From contig NC_056554.1 of NCBI RefSeq assembly GCF_910596095.1, positions 3,534,001 through 3,598,000 of the forward strand: 64,000 bases of DNA, read 5' to 3'. Positions 34,886 through 47,241 of the stretch are shown here, one piece after another. A program made the position numbers and the translations under genes. A model generated the notes under the pieces. The model did not search any database, was not told where the DNA came from, and was given only the letters and a program-made list of their open reading frames with translations. Source of the stretch: Thunnus maccoyii. Lineage: Eukaryota; Chordata; Actinopteri; Scombriformes; Scombridae. Each line of letters starts with the position of its first letter. Position 1 is the stretch's first letter.

Positions 34886-35744
34886 TGTAATTAATGACAG
34901 CTTAAGGCTGTGGCTGGGAGTTCAGTGGGTTTCTGGGCAGTTCATGTCTTACCAGTGTCCTGATAATCAAGGCTATGCTCTCTTTTTATTTTTTCCCACA
35001 TGTTGGTTTGGGGTCTCGCTGTCCTGGAGAATCTTACCATCAGATTTCACGGGGAATGCAGCATCACACACAGGGTCTAAGGGCTCTAAAGCTCAGATTA
35101 TTAGAGTGGGGGTTCAATAGCATTTTATTCAAACCTGAATCCAGTATGCAATTTATTTTGATTTAACTTTTAAGAATAGTAAGTAACAACCAACATTTTT
35201 TCAAGTTTCCTTTTTGCCAGAATTTTGAAGTTTGCTAACAGCATTGTGGATCAAGTCTTGAATAGAGAGAAAGTTTTTTCATCCCTCTTTTCATCTATGT
35301 ATTGACTAGTCACTTAGTTTCTTTGGTAAAACATCTACAGTATGAGACTGTTAAATTTGTTCAGAAGACACATGTTTTGTGTTGGAGTAAACAGACATTA
35401 GCAGTTTGAAGCTATAGCTCTCACAGTCATGTTGTTTAATATGAAAAGAGTCTTAATTTACCCAATTTCAATTCAGAGCAAATTCATCTTAGTTATGTGA
35501 AGGTCAGTTGAATGGGATTATCTAAAGTTTGTAAAATACATGGCTGTCAAACTAGAAAGAGTTTCTTCTGACTTCCTGTGCATTAACATGTGTATCCAAT
35601 CCAGAGCAGAGTACCTGATCCTCGTCTTTATGATTTCAACACTGGCAGCACAAACACAAACAGGCAGATGACTCAGCAGTTTCATCATTTTTGGACACCA
35701 GCCTCTTGCATTCAGTTTCTTCATATCCAGTCGTCATTTTACAG
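34886..35744. other. Sequence upstream of AFAP1-like copy 3
   Basis: Counterpart of 6906-7784. No exon other than the acceptor of the following one is visible. Confidence 0.4.
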
Positions 35745-36534
35745 ATGTGGAGCAGTGTAAGTACAGGAAGAACTGCATGGAGGCCGACGCCAAGTGGCTG
35801 CAGGCCAAAGAAGAAGAGCTGATGATTAAGCTGATAAAGAGGGAAGAGCTGATGAAGAAGAAGCAGGAGATCAGGAACCATCTGACTCATCTAAAGAAGG
35901 AGAGGAGAGAACTGCGCACTGCTGTGGAGGCTGCTGCTGGTAAAACACATAGACTTCTGTTGAAAAAGTGCTTGTTGTTAAATGACAAAGCTTTATTGTG
36001 TTTTAAGATTCAATCCAAAAGTGTTTATAGCTGTTCAAAATTGAAAGTTACAATAATCATAGGACTCTGAAAGATGTGTGGGGAGGGGGTTTCACACATC
36101 ATATGAAAAAAAAGGTCTCGAATGTGGAAAAAGCTCTCAAACCTCTCCATTCAAGATGTTACCATGTACAAGTTTATTAACATGATAAAAATCCTGTCTC
36201 TCTTTCTCCATTAGGCAAACGTTGTCATGGCTCCCTGTCGGAGCGACTGAAGAAGGTGGAGGATGAGTGCAGGCAAAGGGAGGAGGAAAGGGTGAACCCG
36301 GAGCTGGAGCTGACGGAGGTGAAGGAGAGTCTGAAGAAGGCCCTGAGTGGAGGCGTCACCCTTGGCCTCACTATCAAACCAAAAGCTGGCTCCTCTGACC
36401 TCCAGGTCAGAACAATGAGCTGTACTATGCTGTCTTTTACTGTCCTGTGGTGCTTCATTACTCCCACAGCAGTTTACATTCAATTGCAAACAACTACCTG
36501 CATGCTGCCATTAGCTGTCTAATTTTTTCCCTCT

Positions 36535-36575
<41 letters not shown>

Positions 36576-37802
36576 TGTGTGTGTGTGTTTGTAGTCACTG
36601 GTGATGTTGCAACAGACCCAGGAGTCTTCTCCATTCTCCAGCTGTGACACCAGTGACACTGAGTCCTGCTCCCTGCTGGTCAACAGTGCCTCACTGCTCC
36701 GTCGGCAGCAGGGCGGCCAGAAGGCCTCACCAGTCTGTGGACACGTCCTCAGGTAGACCAAAGTCAGAGCTCACAATGTAGACTGGGACCAGACTGATGT
36801 ATAATGGTTTGCAATATTCTGGGACAGTTTTTGCAGTCCTGTTTCAACATGAGTCCCCTCATGCACAAAGTTCATGAGGACATTTTCCCACTTTGAGTGG
36901 AATTAACACATCGTCTTATCACCCAACATCAGTGTTGGATCTCACTAATGCTCTTGTGGCTGAATGGGAGCAAATCCCTGAAAATAATAATTACTAATTT
37001 TTACTATATTTTTTATGACCAGTGTAGTACCTGTAGTACTGGAAACTGTGTTAAGTCACAATAACTAGTATATGAATCAGCAAATAGGGAAAGAAGAACA
37101 TCACACTTATGGCAGCAATACCACGCCAAGCTGTGTGTCAGGGTGGAGAGAGGAGGAGAGGAGGAGCAGTGTGTCAAACACAACACACTAGAAGTGAAGC
37201 TATTCTATCTTTTTCACTTTTGGACAAAAATAAGTTTGTGTTTGTGGTTTGAACATTTAATCCACTACAAACTCCCCTTTAAATCATTGAAATCCTGCAG
37301 CACATGTTCATCAAGCCAAGTTTTATTTAGACTTTTTTATTTATTCTGACAGGTTTGAGGCTAGAGTAGGCAAGTGCCGAAAATGTTTGTAAAACTAATC
37401 TTTTTTGCTCATTTTCTAAAACTATTTTCTTCTATTATTTTCTGTGTTGCACAACATTATGTGCATATTTGATTGAATTTCAGCTGTTTTTCCTCCACAA
37501 TGTTATTAATGGTTTTTAACTCACATGTATTATTTATGTGTATTTTAATTGTGTTTACTTTTGTCTAATGTTTTATCTTGTAAACTATCCACATAGTGTT
37601 TGTGGCTGCAACGTCCCTGGTAGCTCAGCTCTGTGAAGCACATTGTGCTTCCTCCTGGAATGAAATGTACGATATAAATAAAGTTTTGTTTGCTTTCTTC
37701 ATAATGTCAAAGTCAAATCCATGTAAATGTGGAGCATGCAAACTAAGTGTGTGTCTCTGTTTGTTTGTTTTGCAGGAATGAGAGCAGAAGAACAGCACAT
37801 AA
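35745..37802 (+). pseudogene. afap1: AFAP1-like C-terminal exons, copy 3 (two nonsense codons)
   Basis: Exons: 35745-35939, 36215-36405, 36595-36762, 37776-37802. The first two are open. The third has TAG at 36754-36756, where other copies have AAG. The last exon reads gaa tga. The GT run before the third exon is short (36540-36590). The rest follows copy 1. Confidence 0.75.
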
Positions 37803-38207
37803 ACCTCTCAACCCCTCACATCAGTCTCATGTTATTTCCTCATTTTTCTTTTTGAGAAATTGTGTTTATATTTATTTTAACTGAGAGTGTGTTGAGGACA
37901 CAAGCATAGCATTCACATGAACCAGAACAAGTTGCCTGTTTTAGTAAACTGTAAGTACCACAACATACAGAAATAGCAACCTTTTGAAACTTTTATACTA
38001 TGGAGCATGTTTAGTGCACAAACTTTCTTCTTCAAGCAACCACCAGTCTCTTTGTTTCCTTTTCACTCAAAATCTGATTCAGTTTGGGTTCAAAAAGGTC
38101 AAAACCAAGTATTTATTTGTAAATGTTTAAAGGAAATACTAGCTTCCCTTTGTTTATTTATGTTGATGTATTTAAAGTGTTTTACTTACTATATATTTGT
38201 GTATGTG

Positions 38208-38208
<1 letters not shown>
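37803..38208. other. 3' flank of AFAP1-like copy 3
   Basis: Matches 9883-10296; nothing else is visible. Confidence 0.4.
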
Positions 38209-38258
<50 letters not shown>

Positions 38259-38321
38259 ATGACTTCAAAATCTTGCTGTCCAATATGTTTCAACATGCCA
38301 CAACCTGAGGGACAGTGAATG

Positions 38322-38352
<31 letters not shown>
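38209..38352 (+). repeat. (TA)n(GA)n and (CA)n microsatellites, unit 4
   Basis: TA to about 38222, GA to 38254, CA at 38325-38352; shorter than in unit 1. Confidence 0.8.
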
Positions 38353-38360
<8 letters not shown>

Positions 38361-38408
38361 AATACATGCATAAGATATACTATATATAACTGATATATAT
38401 CAATCTTA

Positions 38409-38935
38409 ATGTTGGAGAAGTACCACTCCATTCTTCAGAGACATGCTGTACCCTCTGGTTTGCAATTTGTGGAGAAGGATTCATACTGCAGCAGGATAAT
38501 GACCCCAAACACACCTCAAAGCTTTGCAAGAACTACTTGAAGACCAAAGAAGACCAAGGAGTCCTGACTATCATGGACTTTCCTCCACAGTCACCTGACC
38601 CCAACCCCATTGAACATTTATGGGGACACTTGAAGACTGAGAAAGCCAAACTTTCTGTGACATCACAAGAAGCTCTTTGGAACATTGTCAAATCCTGCTG
38701 GGATAACGAGGCTCATCAGGTTTTCAACAGCCAGCTGGAGTGCATGCTGTCATTAAAGTAAAAGGAGGAAATACTGAGATATTCTGTAATTCATGTACAT
38801 TTTTCAAAGATTAAAATTTTCACTCAAATTGTTAAGCTGCTATTATCATTTGTAATGAAAGAAATAGTATTACATTCAGAACAAATACAAAATAGAAGTA
38901 TCTTGACTAGAAGTCTCAGACTTTGGATCCCACTG
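38409..38935 (+). mobile_element. Tc1-like transposon, 5'-truncated, copy 3
   Basis: Transposase C-terminal part with FPPQSPDPNPIEHLWG. The sequence after VFNS carries a deletion and the frame ends early at 38761. The right end ttggatcccactg is at 38923-38935. It is truncated on the left at the same place as copies 1 and 4. Confidence 0.7.
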
Positions 38936-39252
38936 TACATGTACATCCTTTTTTTTCATTTTCTGGAGTCTCGTCCTGTGTGGAATCTTAGGAAACACTT
39001 GTGTTTGTTGGTAATCCAGAGATGATCATCACACTTTCTGCACTTTGCATAAGAAATACAATATATTTGTATGCATCTATTCAACCCTTTAGACTATAAA
39101 ATGTACTTGTGTCTGTTATTGCCAGTGAGTAGTAGATAGCAAAAACATGAACCAGATCATCATTTTACACAATAAAACATCACCATCATTTAGAATGTCT
39201 TAATATTTACACTAACTGCACTAATTATGTCTCGAGGCAACACATAAAAAAT

Positions 39253-39676
39253 CCGTAGATTGTAAAAAATATGGACATAGCCACCGTGATGTCACCCACT
39301 GGTTTCTGAAGAGTGGTTTTGGAGCTCATAGTGGGCAGCTCTGGCCGTCACCATCTTGGCAGTGCCTGACTCCGTCTAACTCCTGGCTAATCTAAAATGT
39401 GCAAAGAGGAGGAGCTGAGGCAGACTGAATGAAGCCTGGTTGCTGAAACAAGCCACCTAGCGGCTAGTGACCTGTCACTCAAAGTGGCCACATCCTTGAT
39501 TATGCATAACTTTACAGCTTAATAAAATTTAAACAGGCGTGTTATGAAAAAAAATCATCCCCTGTACAGTTGTCATGAAAGGGGAAATTAGCTATAGAGA
39601 CCAAAACCGTTTTTTGTACCAGGCTGTAAACATGTTTATTTCTGCTGTAAAGTTGGGCATTTTAACATGGGGGTCT
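39253..39676 (+). repeat. Interspersed fish repeat, left part, unit 5
   Basis: Counterpart of 11394-11818; its reversed right part is at 45841-46014. Confidence 0.5.
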
Positions 39677-40085
39677 AAATAGTCCCAATGAAAACTGAAG
39701 GCAGAAATCTCAGAAAAACATAAAGACAAATACAACTGAAACTCTGCACACTAGATACGACTGGAGGTAAGTGAGAAATAAAATATATATATTTTGTAGT
39801 TGAGATGAATTGATCCCTTCAAATCAACACCTTTGCACACGACCAAAGTGTGAATCTGAAAAAACAGCCTCAAAAATACTCTGCGGGTACTTGTACAATG
39901 TTTTGGAGACAAACATTTCCATATGTGTAAATACTTTTTGCATACAGAATGCAGCAGAACAGTGACTTTTGCCCCTAACAGAGAAGAGAAGCTGGTGTTG
40001 TATTTGTCTAGATTTGCCTAAGAATAAGCTAAGCTAATTCCTTTCAACAGTGAACATCGACACACAGAGACCTCAAAGCAGCATC

Positions 40086-43000
40086 ATGATGGAAAGGATC
40101 TTGCTGGGTGTCCTGTATCTCTCAGGTCAGTGAAATATTTAAAGATAGAATATGTAACTTTTCCGCATTATACTGTTTAAAAATGACTAGACCTTTGTAA
40201 TATATTTTGTTGAGTTGTGTACTTACATCATCCCAAATGCTTCCAGCAATGTTCATACCCAGAGAAATCAATAATTTTAATCAAGGTAAGGGTCTGTTTC
40301 ATTTGGTCGGCAGTTAATAGCATCATATCACCTTTGTATGTATGTCAGTGTTGTGGTTGTCTGCCAGAAGCTGTGAATAATTGACTTTTCAAGCCACATT
40401 TTTATGATACACTTTTTAGATCCTGGTTGTTTTAACTATATCTTTTGACCAGATGAAGGATTTTAGTCATCGGATGTTTGGATCTTAAGTTATCAGAGAA
40501 ACAAGCTGAGCAAACATTAACAGCAGCTCAGCTCACAGCCCCTCTGGACGTCTTGTGTCTGCTAAACAGTGTGGGAGAAACACTAATTTTTAAGGTGAAA
40601 CTGCTTTATTCAGTGTTTTTACTGGTTTCAATCAGCGGGTCTGTTTGTTTTGGAGAGGAGTAGACCTCTGTGGATAATTTGGCTCCTGGTAAAAACCTCC
40701 TGAACGATGAACACTGAAGGAATCCTAACCGGGAGAAGCTCACTGCAATGACTGCAATTGTAGTTGTTTCATGATGAAGACAACAACTCCCATGATCCCA
40801 CACTACTTCATTATGTCATCAAACTGTATTTCATTATTGTTTTAATTAAGAGACCACTAGCAGCAGAAATGACATATTGTGTGTAAATAATGTCTAACAG
40901 TGTTTATTATTTCATTATACTGTGATACTCAAAAATGTTAGAGTCACCTCATATGTTAAAAAGTGGTGTTTTCCTCACAGGCTGGTCCATCTTCTCCACA
41001 TGTCGTCTCCATCAGTACCACTTTGTTGCTCAACGCATGAAGTGGACTGAAGCTCAGACCTACTGCAGAGAGACATACACAGACCTGGTCACCATTGAAA
41101 ACACTGAAGACATGAACCAACTCATCAACACAGTTTCATCTGCTAGTCAGGTCTGGATTGGTCTGTACAGTAACATTGATTGGAAGTGGTCAGATGGGTA
41201 CAGAGGGAGTGGAGCTGAATATAAGAACTGGGAAAATCTTGATGACAATGAGCCAGACTTTTACGGGGGTAAGCAGTTTTGCGTGAACATTGGAAACAGT
41301 GGAAGATGGTGGGATGATGGTTGTGCAATTGAATATCCATTCATCTGTTATAATGGTAAGTAACAGCAAAGCCTGTTTTCTTTCTTTAACCTGCATTAAC
41401 AGATTTTTTGGCCAATTGGGAGCAGTGGAAAGATGTGATGAACACAACATTGTTGTTGCTTATTTACACATCCAGAAATTGTGGAGCAACATTATCAAGT
41501 CCAATATTCACTCTCTGTCAGTTCTGTTTTTGCTCTCTACCAACTCCTGAGGGAAATATCTGGCTCTTTAGCTGCTAAATGTTCCACTATGTTCACCAGC
41601 TAGTTGTTAACTGTGTGTGTTTGCAGCTTGATGCTGAGCAGGTAGTGTACAGTGAGTTTTTAGAACCAGCTGTGGCAGAAAACAACACTGTGAGAGCGCT
41701 GAGAGTGTATAAAGCTTTGTAAAGCTGAGCTGCAGTCTGGTGATAATTCTCTGTAGGTTCATCACTACGAGCGACATGTCTGACATTACATGTTATCATT
41801 TGATACATTGTTAACATGAAAATATTGATTATAGCTGCTTTAACATTATTTAGAAACTCAGTATATCAACAATTCCACTCACCCCCCAAACTAACCACAG
41901 GAACACAGCTGGATCCTGAATTTGTTGTTGTGAATCAGAGTATGACCTGGTCCAATGCTCAGAGGTACTGCAGGGAGAACTTCATAGACCTGGCCACTGT
42001 GAGGAACAACACTGAGAACCAGCAGATCCACAACTTGGTGCTGACGAAAGACTGGACATGGATCGGCCTGTACAGAGATCCTGACTCCTTCCTTTATAAC
42101 TGGTCTGATGGCAGTCCCTACTCACTCACCACATGGGGTGATAAACATTCAGTTTCAGGATCACTCAGATCGATGATGTGTGGTGTGCAGGAATCAAACC
42201 AATGGACATTTAAGTCCTGTGAAGAGAGATTTCCATTTGTCTGCTACAGCATCCCTCCTGGTGAGTGGTTTACTGTCCTTCAGTGGAAGCCAGAGAATGC
42301 TGCATAACTTTAGCATAAATCATGTTTGAATGTACATGAAAAAATGTAAATATCACAGAACTAATAGGACAGCAAATGAATGATTCATTTCTCCTCTCAT
42401 TCTGTGTCTCACTAACAGTAAAGAGGCAGGTAGTTAAGCTGAGGATGAAGGTGCAGGACTCCTCTGTGGATCTCAATGACCCTGCTGTGAAAGCAAACAT
42501 CCTGAAAAAGGCAAGTCTCCAAAATCCACCCTGAAAGTGTTACAAACAGTTTCAAGGTGACATATGTGGGAGCAGGTGTGCAGGTGTAGAAAGAGATTTT
42601 TATGCACCCACAGAAACCTCAGTAGTGCAGAACAGAAAGCAGCCATGACCTTTGATACAAAAGAGATAATTATTAATTAATTAAACTATTGATCCTTTTG
42701 TGATCTTGATATAACAAATGATTATTCCAGTGTGATAATAATAGGCTTTATTTTCTTGTGACTGTACAATCATTATCTCATGATCACATGAAATGATAAA
42801 AACTGTCTCCACATGTTCATGGAAAATTTCCTTCGTAAATTGTTTTTGCCTCTTAAGAGAAAAGTCCACACCAACTTCTCCCATAAATTATTTTAAGATC
42901 AGGATCATAAAACAATAACACAAAGGTTTATCATGTGATCACAAGATGTTTTCAAGATGGTTTTCATTTGTGTTTCCAGTTCCAGGACAGACTGAAGGAG

Positions 43001-43111
43001 CAAGGAGTGAGTGGAGCCACCCTGAAGTGGAGAGAACAGCCTGATGGGAAAGTCTTCCACAAGGAGGGAAAAGAAGAGAAGAAGAAAAAAAGAAAGAAGA
43101 CTGAGCTCTGA
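40086..43111 (+). CDS. Lectin L5 (B type): intact two-CTLD lectin, 332 aa
   Basis: Exons: 40086-40125, 40981-41355, 41901-42260, 42419-42510, 42980-43111; the sum is 333 codons. The leader is MMERILLGVLYLSG. CTLD1 has WIGLYS, an EPD triplet at 41250-41258 and WWDDGC, and lacks three codons of the SSAGYNSQ segment. CTLD2 has WTWIGLYRDP, a two-codon-longer YRDPDSFLYNWSDG loop, and FVCY. The usual exon 4 acceptor, tctcag, reads tctcac here. The next AG (actaacag, 42411-42418) is exactly 6 nt downstream and keeps the frame, changing the junction to PP-V-KRQVV. Intron 4 has a GC donor and a sequence different from the A copies, from about 42528. Introns 1 and 2 hold repeats. The TATA-like box of A copies is absent, so expression may differ. 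L2 is its decayed sister. Confidence 0.85.
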
Positions 43112-43288
43112 AATGAAAACCCAGCTTTACTTATCTGTAATCCATGTTGAATGTTGATTCTCTATCTGCTAACAATACACTATCATCAGCTTAACCGTAA
43201 CCTTGACTACATCCTGTATAGAAGAGTTTTGTCCTTCCTCATCAATATTACTGTGTGAAGTGTTTCAATCAAAGTCACTTTTCTTCCA

Positions 43289-43294
43289 AATAAA
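43289..43294 (+). promoter_or_regulatory. Poly(A) signal of lectin L5
   Basis: AATAAA 178 bp after the stop codon. A second one at 43585-43590 follows the relic tail. Confidence 0.6.
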
Positions 43295-43345
43295 ACATAT
43301 GAGATGAGTCTTTGGCTTCAAGTTTACAGTGTGTGAACCAACCTG

Positions 43346-43381
43346 GGAGGGAAAAAGAGAGAAAGAAAACTGAGCTCTGAA
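43346..43381 (+). pseudogene. Lectin last-exon tail relic after L5
   Basis: The segment gggaaaaagagagaaag followed by aaaactgagctctga is the end of a lectin exon 5. It is joined abruptly to the L5 3' flank at 43345. In L2 the same tail is fused directly to exon 3. Confidence 0.65.
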
Positions 43382-43594
43382 ATTTAAATCCATCTGAAAG
43401 CCGTGTTTGATGTTGATTTTTTATCTAATACTTATAAAACACTAGTAGTTATCAGAATAGAGGATTTAACCATTACTTGCTATTTAGATGTGGCTTTGGC
43501 TTCAATTGTTTTAGTATAAAAATGGTAATTTCATCACTATTACTCTGTGAAGTGTTTTAATGAAAGTTGATAAATTTCCTGCAGAATAAAACAT

Positions 43595-44519
43595 CTATAA
43601 AAGAAACATTTTGGTCCTGAACCCTTCAGCAAAAGGCAACAGAAGCACTAACCAGTGTTTACCAGTACTGAGAAAAATGCATCAACAATATTCATATAGG
43701 AAGTCATTACTGTGTAACTGTACCTTTTGAATAAGTCATCACTGGATGAAGACACACAGTATTTTAAATGACAGGTTACCTGTGTGGGAATAAAAGTGCA
43801 ACACTGCCCTCCTGTGTTTACATGCGTTTATTGCCTTTGAGAACAAAGAGTTGAAAAATTGTGGGAAGCAAAGACAAACATTTGAATTTCATTGAACTCC
43901 TGCTGTAAAACACACAACACTGTGTGTGTGTGAATCATAAGTGATGAGTGGACAAAACCTTTATGTCTTTATTTTGTTCATGTGAAAGCCATGTTGGATG
44001 TTGATGTCCTATCTACAGTCTGTTTCCTAGAAATGACTTTTAGATTCTACTAAACTGCACCAGCAAATATGTTTAGCAGGAAATGTAATGTTGACCCAGT
44101 TATGTTTTCTGTCAACATAATGAGTAAAATGTTCAGTGACAACAAAATATACAATCTTGCAGTACAATATCCACTTGGACTGACTAGTCTACAGCATTAC
44201 TGAACTTTTTGATGGTTATGTTTAGGCACTTGGTGGAGGTTAGGGGAAGATCATGGTCTTTGTGTAAAACAGAAAACATCTGCAGTGACTGGACGCACGA
44301 GACACAACATATTTTCATTCACTTGAAAAACATCACCTGTGAACATAATCATGTTTGTGAAAGCAACATACATGAGAAAACAATTTAGTCATATATTCTA
44401 GTCAACAGGGTTGCTACAGTACTTATACTATTACCGGAAGTTATAAGAGTAGAGAACTTAACCATAACTTGACTTGACAAGACTATATATACAGCTTACA
44501 ATAAAGCAAAATGTCTCAC
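43595..44519. other. Intergenic, nothing recognised
   Basis: Counterpart of 14610-15539. Confidence 0.4.
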
Positions 44520-45236
44520 TAGAAAACAGTTACTGATCCAAAAACGGAAACAACAACAGTGTACAGATCAAGTGTACTTTGTGACACAGTATAGTGGTGA
44601 AGCAAATAGAATTAAACAAATCATTAAAAGAAACTGGGACATATTGAAAAGTGACAATTCTCTTAAAGAAGCTCCTCCAGATGCCGCTACCATCAGCTTC
44701 AGAAGAGCTCCAACCCTTACTGATAAACTTGTGAAGAGTCATCTCCCCTTGTACAACAGAAAATTTGGTTAGGCATCAGGGCAGGTAACCACAAGTGCTG
44801 AGATTAAAATCATTGTGGTAATATGACCAATACCAACTACTTTACTGATATAACATCAGGTCGTAATTTATAAATTGCAGTTCCTCATATGTGGTTTACA
44901 GACACTTGACTGAACATAAACATGCTATAAGAACTGGCAACTCCCCATAACCGATGGCTCTACATTATAAAGAGGCTGACCACAGCAGCGGCAATTCTCT
45001 AAAGCTATCAGACATAGACCATATAGCAAACTGAATAAGGGGTGGAGACCGATTAAAAAGGTTCTTACAGAGAGAATTCTTTTGAATATACACATTGAAA
45101 GCTACACAACACCCTAGTTGAATGAGGAACTTGACTTCTCTCCTTTTCTGTAATTGTCTTTGATTTAGGTATCTGGGTTCATTGAACAACGTCAAGTGCC
45201 GTCTTGCTTGTGTGTACTAAAAACTTAAAAATTGGG

Positions 45237-45284
<48 letters not shown>

Positions 45285-45610
45285 AGTTTATTACCGTTTT
45301 TTGCCTTGACATTCCTTGATATTACGTAAATGCTTTGATGTGTGGTTTCCTCTGATGAACCGTATCTGTCATGTGACTTCACCAGTCTACATTAATCATG
45401 TTACTATTACCTGTCCATATTGATCATGTGATTACTTGCCAACATATATAAGAAGCAGCCTAAGGGCGACCATTTTGTACTTGCCCTGATGAAGGTCTTA
45501 ACGGCTGAAAAGCATAGGCATGTTTTTAACTATGACTAAGAAGCCATGAAATATTAAAGGCTTTTTAAATTCATTACAATCTTGAGTGCCTCAGATCTTT
45601 TCAATAACTC
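44520..45610 (+). mobile_element. Penelope-like retroelement remnant, copy 2
   Basis: Near-identical to 15540-16600: the same open linker (44572-44772, FRRAPTLTDKLVKSHLP), the same decayed GIY-YIG end and the CCTGATGAAGG tail. It carries an (AT)n run at 45241-45281 and a few extra bases near 45456-45475. Confidence 0.65.
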
Positions 45611-45698
45611 ATTACTGTCTGAATGATTAGAATTTGATTTTATTTTCAAAAACAGCGGGCACATGGTTGTTCAGATTACAAGTTCAGCTGAAGCTGAA

Positions 45699-46014
45699 TG
45701 AGGCTTCAGCAGTGTGAGTTGGTGTGAGAGTGGCTATTAGCCCAGAAAAAACACTGGCAATAAACCTACATGACTACCGAGACATACATACCCACTCTAT
45801 CTGACTAACTGACACTGCTGAAGCCTCAAATCACCAACATAGTTTTGAGTAGAGGGGGACCAAGAACCAACCTCTGGGGCTCAAAAATGAAGCCAACGCA
45901 GGAGTGCCAAAAACTGCAGTTCCTTGAATAGCCACTTGAGGCTCCAAAAGCGAATCAATCCTCATAGACCCCCTTGTAAAGATGCCCAACTTTACAGCAG
46001 AAATAAACATGTAC
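45699..46014 (-). repeat. Inverted repeat plus reversed right part of a fish repeat, unit 5
   Basis: The 17-bp arms are 45699-45715 and 45812-45828. The reversed repeat part runs from about 45841 to 46014. Layout is as in unit 2. Confidence 0.5.
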
Positions 46015-46270
46015 AATCAAGTTGTTTTAATCCTTCACCTCTCATGTTCACACATGTCATTTGATACATTATTATAAAGACGTACATTATTCCAAAGAAA
46101 TTGATCTTAACAAATCAAATCAAATTTTCACAAAGTAATTATTTTATATTCTCAAGAGCTCAAGTTTATTATGTTGTGATCAGTTTTTTTTTTACAGATT
46201 GAATGTTGAAATCATTCATGTCTTCTCTGGGTTTCCAATAAAGTCGATGGCTTCCATTTGTGTTTCACAT

Positions 46271-46405
46271 TTCCAGGATAGACTGAAGGAGAGAAAAGCC
46301 TGGTGGGAAAGTTTTCCACAAGGAGGGAAAAAGAACTTAAGTCCGAGAGAAAGAAAACTGAGCTCTGAAATTAAAATCAAACTACGGCTAACGGGAAACC
46401 TATGA
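46271..46405 (+). pseudogene. Lectin last-exon relic in unit 5
   Basis: Sister of the relic at 17268 with the same internal deletion and lost acceptor. A poly(A) signal follows at 46559-46564. Confidence 0.7.
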
Positions 46406-46673
46406 CGAATACTGATTCTATCTGCTAATAAAATGTACACACAGTTCACTGCCTTGTAGTTATCAGAGCACTAAACCATAACTTAGTACAAACTAGTCCT
46501 TTATCAATACTACTGTGTGTGATGTTCATAACTCCTAATGAAATGTAATCCTCTCCAGAATAAAACATATCTATGGATTGTTGCATTTGCTTCAAGTTTA
46601 CAGCAGTGCCAGTAAGTTCAAGTCTTATTTTGCATTGAGTTGTGCATTTTTAAAGCCACAAGAGGGCAGGCCA

Positions 46674-46745
46674 TGCTTAGCTTAGCTTAGCTTAGCTTAG
46701 CTTAGCTTAGTTTAGCTTAGCTTAGCTTAGCTAGCTTAGCTCAGC
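46674..46745 (+). repeat. (GCTTA)n pentanucleotide repeat, unit 5
   Basis: Longer than the unit 2 run and interrupted by gtttag and a four-base slip. Confidence 0.9.
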
Positions 46746-47202
46746 TAACAGTATTTTTTACTCTGTTTTCTAAATACTCCAGAGGAGGTGAGGAAATTCA
46801 TAACTGTTATGTTACTATTGTCATAACTATTCATTTCCACAGCCAGTTTTATTATCAGCCTTATTTAGTTTTATTGGATGATTTTACCCAAAGTACTTGG
46901 AGAAAAACAAAAACAAACCTACATTATAGTGTTAGAACCACATCTATAGACCTGACACATGATAAGCAAATGTTTCACCAGTTTTTGACCTGTTAACACC
47001 CTGGAGTGGTAAAATAATAATAATAATTTGGGTCTACGAGAGTCAAAAAAGATAACATTAGTCTTTAGGTCAGAACACTGAGCTGTACTATGCTGTCTTT
47101 TACTGTCCTGGTGCTTCATTACTCCCACAGCAGTTTACTTTCAATTGCAAACAACTACCTGCATGCTGCCATTAGCTGTCTAATTTTTTCTGTGTGCGTG
47201 TT

Positions 47203-47241
<39 letters not shown>
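46746..47241. other. Spacer before AFAP1-like copy 4
   Basis: No gene is seen. From 47070 the sequence matches the intron between the second and third AFAP1-like exons. The first two exons are missing. A (GT)n run occupies about 47197-47240. Confidence 0.45.
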
